DNA from: Bacillota bacterium
GTDB taxonomy: Bacteria; Bacillota; Clostridia; Christensenellales; SZUA-584
Length of the DNA stretch: 64,000 nucleotides
Reading direction: 5' to 3'
Assembly: GCA_023391105.1 (NCBI GenBank)
Contig: JAEWBO010000013.1
Location: forward strand, 1 to 64,000
Part shown: in pieces, positions 18,733-24,776 of the stretch
Position numbering within the stretch: the first letter of the stretch is position 1
Layout of the letters: each line of letters begins with the position of its first letter
Notes under the pieces: generated by a model
Seen by the model: the letters and a program-made list of their open reading frames with translations, nothing else
The model's database searches: none
Told to the model about the DNA's origin: nothing
Made by a program: the position numbers and the translations under genes

Positions 18733-18926
18733 ATGGTCTGCAACAACAAAATTTAATGTTTACGCACCTATACATCCTGCTCACATCATGGAAAGTGCTG
18801 CGAGTGCATCGACTATCACCGAAGGCTGGGTGAAGTGCCCGGCTGTCTTTACTCAAGACAAGGAGAAAAACATACGATCGCAGAATCGACATGCTCTACA
18901 AAGACAGACAAAGCGGTAAAAAATAA
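18733..18926 (+). pseudogene. decayed DUF6485-type cysteine-rich small protein
   Basis: Reading from the ATG at 18733 gives MVCNNKI, then an in-frame TAA at 18754. After it comes CLRTYTSCSHHGKCCECI followed by DYHRRLGEVPGCLYS, a clear match to the small Cys-rich DUF6485 family (pattern GKCxECxxYHR..GE.PxC). In the A5 run at 18866-18870 the frame must shift by one base to continue as KTYDRRIDMLYKDRQ, the usual family ending, and stops at 18926. Two lesions mark it as a pseudogene unless the sequence has errors. The family is probably metal-binding; its role is unknown. Confidence 0.68.
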
Positions 18927-18965
18927 TTCAATAAATAAATATAGAGTATAAATCGAGTTGAAACT

Positions 18966-18992
18966 AAAAGACCGATCCGTACAAACCGGTCT
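18966..18992 (-). terminator. terminator after GIY-YIG gene
   Basis: Stem AGACCG/CGGTCT with TTTTAGTTT on the minus strand, 44 bases after the stop of the gene at 19036. Confidence 0.65.
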
Positions 18993-19035
18993 GAGCATGT
19001 CATTTGCTTTCTGTTTTTTCGGCAGTATATATCTT

Positions 19036-19377
19036 TTAGTATAGCTGCTCCTCAGAGTATTTTTCTCGTGTCATTTTTATCAGCGCTTCGACATCCTGTT
19101 TGAACTCGCTGTCAGACTGATCCTCCTTTTTTATCAACTCTTCAATCACTTCAAAAGCAAAGCTTGAGCCGTTTTTACCCCACTCACCGCGAAGCTTGGG
19201 ATGTAAACACCCGCCCATCTGCTGCGCAAAATTGAAGCGGTTTAGGCTGCCTGGCATATCTGTCGTGCTGAATAAAAGCCGCTTACCGTTTTGAGTGTTG
19301 TGAACGGCATATACACCACCAACAACGCGACGCGTGGCATATTGCTCTTTGAGCTTTTTTCTTTTTTCATTATCCAT
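19036..19377 (-). CDS. GIY-YIG nuclease family protein
   Basis: A 113-residue protein resembling the small GIY-YIG relatives found in Clostridia. GGVYAVHNTQNGKRLL corresponds to the GIY/YIG strands, although the canonical residues are replaced (GVY and LLF). RFNFAQQMGGCLHPKLRGEW follows, with SSFAFEVIEEL near the end. Whether it is catalytically active is doubtful because the tyrosine pair is not intact. Its ATG overlaps the stop of the DUF6530-like gene by one base (TAATG), so the two are translationally coupled. Confidence 0.72.
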   Translation of the reverse strand: MDNEKRKKLKEQYATRRVVGGVYAVHNTQNGKRLLFSTTDMPGSLNRFNFAQQMGGCLHPKLRGEWGKNGSSFAFEVIEELIKKEDQSDSEFKQDVEALIKMTREKYSEEQLY

Positions 19378-19856
19378 TAATAACCCAGCTCCTTTAGCAA
19401 CCGTGAAAGCGTCGCAAGACGCTCGCCGATCAATTCGTCGTTAGTGCTCAATACGTCCGCAAAAAGCTTTATATCCTCTTCAATGAGAGGATTATCCGTG
19501 CATACTGATACGGTCATTGCGTCTCCCTGCAAGCCGATGCGATCGAGCTGTGTATTTTCCGGGTCATAAAGCTTATCGTAGCGGTACGCTTCTCTAAAAT
19601 GCTGCTTTGCCCTGCAAACGAGAATCGCCAAATCAATGACTCGGTGCAATGGCAGTTCTTCGCTCTGCCGTGACCATTTCTCTCCCGTATATCGCCAGAC
19701 CTTTGCGGATATCTCCACCTTGCCACGATCATTCCATTGCGCGAGGCCGAGCGACAGGCCTTTTGTGTCTGAATTGTACGCCCTGTATCCATCAATGTTT
19801 TCGTAATTTTCGGATACGATGACCGGTTTGTGCTTAAGCGTTGTGGGGATTCTCAT
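19377..19856 (-). CDS. DUF6530-like protein
   Basis: A 159-residue soluble protein. LSLGLAQWNDRGKVEISAKVW, EKWSRQSEELPLHRVIDLAI, FREAYRYDKLYDPEN and DRIGLQGDAMTVSV match my memory of the uncharacterised DUF6530 family. No catalytic motif or membrane segment is seen. It has a good promoter and a TTGGAGGACAGGG ribosome binding site, and its leader contains three tandem octamers. Its coupling to the GIY-YIG gene suggests a shared, unknown role. Confidence 0.7.
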   Translation of the reverse strand: MRIPTTLKHKPVIVSENYENIDGYRAYNSDTKGLSLGLAQWNDRGKVEISAKVWRYTGEKWSRQSEELPLHRVIDLAILVCRAKQHFREAYRYDKLYDPENTQLDRIGLQGDAMTVSVCTDNPLIEEDIKLFADVLSTNDELIGERLATLSRLLKELGY

Positions 19857-19870
19857 TCCCTGTCCTCCAA

Positions 19871-19894
19871 TTACTAGTTTACTAATTTACTAGT
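19871..19894 (-). repeat. three tandem octamers in the leader of the DUF6530/GIY-YIG unit
   Basis: TTACTAGT, TTACTAAT and TTACTAGT lie end to end (plus-strand reading). Two copies carry the palindrome ACTAGT. The block lies about 6-30 bases downstream of the predicted transcription start and just upstream of the ribosome binding site, where a bound repressor could block transcription or an RNA fold could act on translation. Confidence 0.75.
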
Positions 19895-19906
19895 TATATT
19901 ATTAAG

Positions 19907-19935
19907 ACTATAATTTATCTTTTATATAAAGTCAA
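19907..19935 (-). promoter_or_regulatory. sigma-A promoter of the DUF6530/GIY-YIG unit
   Basis: Minus strand TTGACT (19930-19935) and TATAGT (19907-19912) with a 17-base spacer. The start is expected near 19900. Confidence 0.8.
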
Positions 19936-20114
19936 CAGCTTTTGGGATGATATTTTGAATATGATGATTGACAAAACAACGTTTATAACTTGAGATTACA
20001 AAACGGAAATAAAAGTTTTAAGATAATGCCTGTGAAATGGAACGTTCGTATTAGTGAAATCATTAAGCGAGATTTAATTTGCGACCTAAAAAAATTGCTC
20101 GCGGACTTATGGTC

Positions 20115-21335
20115 TCAGCCAACTTTCTGCGCAAGTCCGGCTTGTATTAGTGACTTACTGCCAAGAAGTATAGCGCTGACGGCCACCATCAATATTCCAG
20201 TTCCAACAAGCAGCCACTCAATGGCGACAGTATCAGACAGTGGCCCAAAGACGAGCATACCAAGCGGCATCACAGCGCTTGTAATCATGCCAAATAAACC
20301 GAATACCCGTCCAAGATACGATTCCTCGACCTTCTCCTGCAGCAGCACAGTCGCGGGTGTGTGAAACAATGGAATGACAACCCCAGTCACGCCCATCACG
20401 GCCAGATAAATCCAAAATATCGGTATGACACCCATGGCAAACGTACAGATACCAAGTGCAAACCCTGAAAAAACCATTGTGTAGATTCTGTTCTTAAAGC
20501 CGCCCCATGCGGCCATCACCAAACCGCCCAGAACCATGCCTAAGGAAAAAGCAATCTCAATGGCGCTTAAGTGCCAGACTCCCCCGCTGAAGCTTCTTGT
20601 CACCTGCAATGGCGTTAAAAACGCGGCGGGGGCGGCAAGAAAAAAGAAAATCGCACTAAAGCTCAAGAATTTTATCACAAAACCATGTGATTTGATATAG
20701 GACAGGCCGCTGCGAAAATCGGAAAAATATCCTTCTTGTCTTTTTTGCGTCGCCTTTTCATGCGGCGGCACATGCAGAAAAAAGCTTAGTATACCAATCG
20801 CAATCGCGGCGGTTACAACATCGATGAAAAATATAATGTCAAGTGTAGCCACAGCCATAAGAGCTCCGCTCGCCATAGGCGACACAAGTGTGATCACGCT
20901 TTGAATGGTGCTGTTTATGGCGTTGACTCGTGTCAGCTTTTCTTCGGGAACAATTTGCGGAATAAACGCACCCACGGCCGGCTGCTGTATGCCCGTACCC
21001 AACGAGCGTACAGCCGATATCAGGAAAAGAAGCCAGAGCTCATCGTATCCAAGCATAAAGACAATGGCAAGCACAAGCGTGACAGTCGCAATGCCAGCAT
21101 CCGAGAGAATAATGAGCGTTTTTCTATTGTAACGATCTGCCCAGACTCCTGCGAATGGTGACAGAAAAAAGTTCGGTAAAAAACCACAGACAATCGAAAG
21201 CGTCATCATCAGCCCCGATTGTGTGGATAGTGTAATGTGCCAGAGAATCGCATATTGCACAAGTGAGGAACCAAGCAGAGACACCGTCTGACTCGATATA
21301 AAAATGGCGGCTTTTTTCTTCCAATCCGAACTCAT
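20115..21335 (-). CDS. MFS drug efflux transporter (MefA-like)
   Basis: A 406-residue major facilitator protein with about 12 hydrophobic segments. The loop 2-3 signature is seen as GVWADRYNRKTLII, and GTGIQQPAVGAFIPQIVPEEKL matches the macrolide-efflux (Mef) and enterobactin-exporter-like group. Such pumps expel macrolides or other hydrophobic compounds with proton exchange; the actual substrate cannot be told. The start codon ATG follows a weak AGGAAAC-like site. It is a single gene with no neighbouring regulator. Confidence 0.85.
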   Translation of the reverse strand: MSSDWKKKAAIFISSQTVSLLGSSLVQYAILWHITLSTQSGLMMTLSIVCGFLPNFFLSPFAGVWADRYNRKTLIILSDAGIATVTLVLAIVFMLGYDELWLLFLISAVRSLGTGIQQPAVGAFIPQIVPEEKLTRVNAINSTIQSVITLVSPMASGALMAVATLDIIFFIDVVTAAIAIGILSFFLHVPPHEKATQKRQEGYFSDFRSGLSYIKSHGFVIKFLSFSAIFFFLAAPAAFLTPLQVTRSFSGGVWHLSAIEIAFSLGMVLGGLVMAAWGGFKNRIYTMVFSGFALGICTFAMGVIPIFWIYLAVMGVTGVVIPLFHTPATVLLQEKVEESYLGRVFGLFGMITSAVMPLGMLVFGPLSDTVAIEWLLVGTGILMVAVSAILLGSKSLIQAGLAQKVG

Positions 21336-21389
21336 ATGTTTCCTATCATCGGTAATATTCGCAGCTAGCTGTAAGACTGTAGCTTATCC

Positions 21390-21764
21390 TTAAACGCATG
21401 ACGCTTTTAGATCGAATATCTCATTCTGCACCTTTTTGGTCAACGAGTGCAAAACAAGCTCATACGACTTATCAAGCATGTTTTTCATAACGTCATCAGG
21501 AACCGTGCCGCTTAAATCGACAGAGTTCCAATGCTGTTTGTTCATATAATAGCCAGGCCTTATATCCTCATACTGGCTGCGCAAAAACTCGCCGAAAGGA
21601 GGCTCAAGCTTTACTGTCATGATCGACCGGCCATCACTGTCCTGCCCCTGCATGACAAACATCTTGCCGCCAACCTTATACAACAGCGCACCCCATTCCG
21701 CCTTGTATTCCTTTTCTGCTCCTTTCTTTGCTAAGCAGTAATCTTCTATCCAGGCATATTTCAT
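21390..21764 (-). CDS. MmcQ/YjbR family protein
   Basis: A 124-residue YjbR/MmcQ protein, the double-wing-like fold first described from a mitomycin cluster. KYAWIEDYCLAKKGAEKEY at the start, FVMQGQDSDGRSIMTVKLEP in the middle and YYMNKQHWNSVDLSGTVPDDV near the end are the usual blocks. Functions proposed for the family (DNA binding) are weakly supported. GGAGG precedes the ATG. It follows mscL on the same strand with a 15-base gap and is probably cotranscribed. Confidence 0.85.
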   Translation of the reverse strand: MKYAWIEDYCLAKKGAEKEYKAEWGALLYKVGGKMFVMQGQDSDGRSIMTVKLEPPFGEFLRSQYEDIRPGYYMNKQHWNSVDLSGTVPDDVMKNMLDKSYELVLHSLTKKVQNEIFDLKASCV

Positions 21765-21779
21765 TCATTTTCCTCCTGC

Positions 21780-22163
21780 TTATTTATTTCTAAGCAGATC
21801 TCTGATCTCTGTCAGCAAAACCTCTTCTCCGGAAGGCTCGCGCGGAGCCAGTGGAGCGGCAGGCTTCTCTTCTTTTTTCTTCTTTAGCTTGTTAAAGATT
21901 TTAATAATGATAAAAATACTAACGGCAATAATGAAAAAATCTATGATGCTCTGAATAAAGCTGCCATACGCGATCGTCGCATTCCCTACAGCATAGCTCA
22001 TGTCCTTTAAATCAAGACCGCCGCTTATGATACCAATACAAGGCATAATCACATCGTTCACAAGCGACGAAACGATTTTACCGAAAGCGCCGCCGATAAT
22101 CACACCAACAGCCAAGTCTAAGACATTACCCTTTGAAATAAACTCCTTGAATTCTTTAATCAT
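21780..22163 (-). CDS. mscL: large-conductance mechanosensitive channel MscL
   Basis: A 127-residue MscL, which opens under membrane tension to release solutes after osmotic downshock. The N-terminal amphipathic stretch MIKEFKEFISKGNVLDLAVG leads into the pore helix VIIGGAFGKIVSSLVND. The second transmembrane helix FFIIAVSIFIIIKIF and the C-terminal charged helix EEVLLTEIRDLL are present. Length is normal. AAAGGAG precedes the ATG and a clear promoter lies about 70 bases upstream. Confidence 0.96.
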   Translation of the reverse strand: MIKEFKEFISKGNVLDLAVGVIIGGAFGKIVSSLVNDVIMPCIGIISGGLDLKDMSYAVGNATIAYGSFIQSIIDFFIIAVSIFIIIKIFNKLKKKKEEKPAAPLAPREPSGEEVLLTEIRDLLRNK

Positions 22164-22234
22164 GTCGGCTCTCCTTTAATAAAATGCCACAATACAGACG
22201 GATGCATTGCGGCTGAAAATATTAAGTGCTAGTT

Positions 22235-22263
22235 ATATTATCAGATATTCAGATTGATTTCAA
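22235..22263 (-). promoter_or_regulatory. sigma-A promoter of mscL
   Basis: Minus strand TTGAAA (22258-22263) and TAATAT (22235-22240), spacer 17 bases. Confidence 0.7.
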
Positions 22264-22269
22264 TTGATT

Positions 22270-23523
22270 TCAGACTGCGATGCTGAAAAAATTCTCATAT
22301 ATGGCAGCTTCTTTTTGCTGGCTTTCATGACATAGCTCGATAAACTCATCAAGCCTGCCAATCATCGTATCTACAACTTTTTGGCATATGGCTTTTTCGT
22401 CTGCCATGTTTTTCAGAACCCTCACAATCTGCATTTGAGACATACCGCTGCGGTAAGGTCTGTCTTCGGTGATGGATGTGAAAATATCCGCAACAGCCAT
22501 AATGCGTGAGCCAAGAGGGATGCTTTCTTCACTCAGCTGAAATGGATATCCTTTACCGTTAAGCTTTTCGTGGTGAAACGATGCCCACTTGTTGATCTCT
22601 TCAAAACCGCTAATTGTACTCAACAGCCGGTATGTATGGAATGTATGACCTCGTATGATATTGAACTCCTGACGACTGAGTGCAGACGGTTTTTCAAGGA
22701 CTGAATTCGGAACGGTCAGCTTTCCAAAGTCATGAAGATATCCCGCTATGAGCAGCATTTTGCATTCGATTATAGAAAAGCCACTTAACTCGCCAAGCTT
22801 TTCGGCAACGGCGGCCACGCCTGCAGAATGTGTCGCTGTGAAATGGCTCCGAAAATCGATAATGAACGAAATCATCCGTGTCACATCGAGAAGCTCATCG
22901 ATGTTAAGAGGCATCATCGCAAAAATACGCTGAGCCGGCAAATAGTCTAGCGGTGAGGATTCCAGCAAACTCAGCCATATATGGTCGGATTTTTTTAAGT
23001 TTTCGAGAGCCTTAACTGCCTCAGGCATAAATATGGTATCGGAATTCTGAGCGATGCTATTAATAACGACCGGTACCTGCTCAATAACGCTCTGCTTCGG
23101 GTTGAATTTTACACAGACACGGTCTGCAAGATGAAGGATATGGCTGCTTATGGGGACTTCCTTTTGAAGAAAGTGTAAGCCTGATCCAAAAGCCCAAGAG
23201 ACATGATGATGCCTGACAATGTCAGCAATAGTTGAAAAAGCAGCCGCCTCTTCCAAAAGTTTAGCACTTCGAAACGCATGGCTATTAACGGTGACAGATT
23301 CTTCTTCGATGAGCATCAATCTTTCATCGTTAGATAAAGCGCCGATATCATGAAGCATACCGGCCATCAGCAAATCACGGCAAGCGGCATCATCGAACCC
23401 CATTTGTTGACCAATATGGTATGATAAAAATGCAACCTGCTGATGATGGTTGGAGTATTCTGCCGAGATCAGGTCAACTGCATTGGATATACATAAAAGC
23501 ATGTCGTATTGGTTAATTAACAA
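22270..23523 (-). CDS. HD-GYP family cyclic-di-GMP phosphodiesterase-like protein with two HD domains
   Basis: A 417-residue soluble protein with tandem HD domains. The first (about 20-140) has HHQQVAFLSYHIG and GMLHDIGAL. The second (about 235-400) has HSAGVAAVAEKLGELSGF, AGYLHDFGKLTVP, a HTYRLL segment, the HHEKLNGKGYP GYP motif and MAVADIFTSITEDRPYR. These are the ligands of c-di-GMP-degrading HD-GYP enzymes. No sensor or receiver domain is attached. The ORF starts with a GTG-like or ATG codon after GGAGGAG. It is an orphan regulator of unknown input. Confidence 0.9.
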   Translation of the reverse strand: MLINQYDMLLCISNAVDLISAEYSNHHQQVAFLSYHIGQQMGFDDAACRDLLMAGMLHDIGALSNDERLMLIEEESVTVNSHAFRSAKLLEEAAAFSTIADIVRHHHVSWAFGSGLHFLQKEVPISSHILHLADRVCVKFNPKQSVIEQVPVVINSIAQNSDTIFMPEAVKALENLKKSDHIWLSLLESSPLDYLPAQRIFAMMPLNIDELLDVTRMISFIIDFRSHFTATHSAGVAAVAEKLGELSGFSIIECKMLLIAGYLHDFGKLTVPNSVLEKPSALSRQEFNIIRGHTFHTYRLLSTISGFEEINKWASFHHEKLNGKGYPFQLSEESIPLGSRIMAVADIFTSITEDRPYRSGMSQMQIVRVLKNMADEKAICQKVVDTMIGRLDEFIELCHESQQKEAAIYENFFSIAV

Positions 23524-23613
23524 ATCTGTTTTCTCCTCCTAGAAGCAATTCAAACCCTTTTTTATTTACCACGATATCATGAGTTTAATCAGAATATATG
23601 ATAAATGAGCAAA

Positions 23614-23656
23614 ATAAAAAAAGGCTCCCTGTCAATATCAAAAGACAAAGAGCCTT
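23614..23656 (-). terminator. intrinsic terminator after the TM1266-type gene
   Basis: Stem AAGGCTC/GAGCCTT followed by TTTTTTTATTTT on the minus strand, ten bases after the stop codon at 23666. Confidence 0.85.
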
Positions 23657-23665
23657 AAAATAGTA

Positions 23666-23914
23666 TCAGTCCAAAATCACCATTTGGGCTTTTACACTTG
23701 GCAATTCATTCAGCGCTTTTTCAAGCCCCAGCATGTCATCCTTTTCACCTGTCAGTTGTAAAATGAGAATGCCTTCCTCGGAACAAACGTTATCTGTTTC
23801 ATGCAGCCCAAGCCGAACCTTAATGGAACAGCCAAAATCCGACAGCACCTCCTGAACCTTTGGCGAGTGCTCTCTGCGCCCACCAATCTTAACGACCATA
23901 ATATGACATGTCAT
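23666..23914 (-). CDS. TM1266-type iron-only hydrogenase system putative regulator
   Basis: An 82-residue ACT-like/NikR-C-like protein. The sequence HIMVVKIGGRREHSPKVQ, DFGCSIKVRLGLHE, CSEEGILILQLTGE and LEKALNELPSVKAQ fits the TM1266 family, which is usually encoded beside [FeFe] hydrogenase maturation genes (hydE, hydF, hydG). Here it lies alone beside rex, 17 kb from the hydrogenase operon; the maturation genes are outside this window. A regulatory role is proposed for the family, not proven. AAGGAG precedes the ATG. Confidence 0.85.
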   Translation of the reverse strand: MTCHIMVVKIGGRREHSPKVQEVLSDFGCSIKVRLGLHETDNVCSEEGILILQLTGEKDDMLGLEKALNELPSVKAQMVILD

Positions 23915-23986
23915 AGCTTCTTACTCCTTTCTGTACATAGCTTATTAATACCATGTTTCGTATTATATAATCAAAAAATAATATGC

Positions 23987-24643
23987 TCACGGCTTTTTTT
24001 CCAGGGATCTTTTCAAATGTTTAGACAACAGAGACAAAGATACTGCCATGTTTTCATTTTGGACAAGTATGTGTTCTGGCACCTTAAGATGAACGGGTGC
24101 AAAGTTCCAGATCGCTAAGATTTCGCTATTAACAAGCCTATCGCATACCTCCTGCGCTGCTGAGTCCGGCACAGTGATAATGCCGATATGGATATGCATA
24201 CGGTTGCAGAGGTCTTCAAGCTTGTCCATTGTTAAGACAGGTACTGAACCGATGGTTGAGGAAACAGGCAGTTTGTCAAACGCTGCCACGATTTTTATAC
24301 CGTAGTCTTCAAACCCTTTGTATGATAACAGCGCTCTGCCAAGCTGCCCTGTGCCAACGAGCACAGCTTCTTTTGTGTTGTCGTAGCCGAGAAAAGACGA
24401 GATGCTTTTGATGAGCTCATTAATGAGAAAACCCTTCTTTGGCTTTCCCCCGTTGGTGCTGACAGCCGCAAGGTCTTTGCGCACCTGTACTTCATTTAGC
24501 CGCATGGCTTTTGCAATAGTCGGCGACGAAATATAGATCATGTCGTCTTCCTGAAGTGTTTTTAGAAAGTTCAAATAATCAGGAAGTCTCTTAAGCGTCT
24601 GTTTTGAAATAACGGAGATTTGACTGGCTGAACCGGCCATCAT
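23987..24643 (-). CDS. rex: redox-sensing transcriptional repressor Rex
   Basis: A 218-residue Rex. The winged-helix N-terminus (SKQTLKRLPDYLNFL, SSPTIAKAMRLNEVQVRKDLA) binds DNA. The Rossmann domain begins with AVLVGTGQLGRALLSY and contains VAAFDKLP. Rex represses fermentation and hydrogenase genes when NADH is low and releases DNA when NADH is high. It likely connects to the HydCBA operon in this window. The ATG follows GGAGGTGCA. A sigma-A promoter and a dyad lie directly upstream. Confidence 0.96.
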   Translation of the reverse strand: MMAGSASQISVISKQTLKRLPDYLNFLKTLQEDDMIYISSPTIAKAMRLNEVQVRKDLAAVSTNGGKPKKGFLINELIKSISSFLGYDNTKEAVLVGTGQLGRALLSYKGFEDYGIKIVAAFDKLPVSSTIGSVPVLTMDKLEDLCNRMHIHIGIITVPDSAAQEVCDRLVNSEILAIWNFAPVHLKVPEHILVQNENMAVSLSLLSKHLKRSLEKKP

Positions 24644-24655
24644 TGCACCTCCACT

Positions 24656-24704
24656 TCGGTATGCTGATACCGATAATTCTATATTGATATCTAAGAAGTG
24701 TCAA
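24656..24704 (-). promoter_or_regulatory. rex promoter with a dyad over the start region
   Basis: Minus strand TTGACA (24699-24704) and TAGAAT (24676-24681), spacer 17 bases. The inverted repeat TCGGTAT-4-ATACCGA at 24656-24673 spans the expected transcription start. It does not match the known Rex consensus TTGTTAANNNNTTAACAA. Confidence 0.7.
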
Positions 24705-24711
24705 GTTAAAG

Positions 24712-24749
24712 AAAAACACAGCAGCCCATAAAAAACAGCTGCTGTGTTT
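24712..24749 (-). terminator. intrinsic terminator after the chemoreceptor gene
   Basis: A long stem AAACACAGCAGC/GCTGCTGTGTTT followed by T-rich sequence on the minus strand, just past the stop codon at 24777. Confidence 0.85.
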
Positions 24750-24776
24750 AAAAAATCAGTTTTCGTCCAGCTACGG

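Noticed and set aside
18644..18919. Two open frames of 72 and 82 codons over the DUF6485 region
   Set aside because: They overlap the frame carrying the recognisable Cys-rich core, which explains the conservation better.
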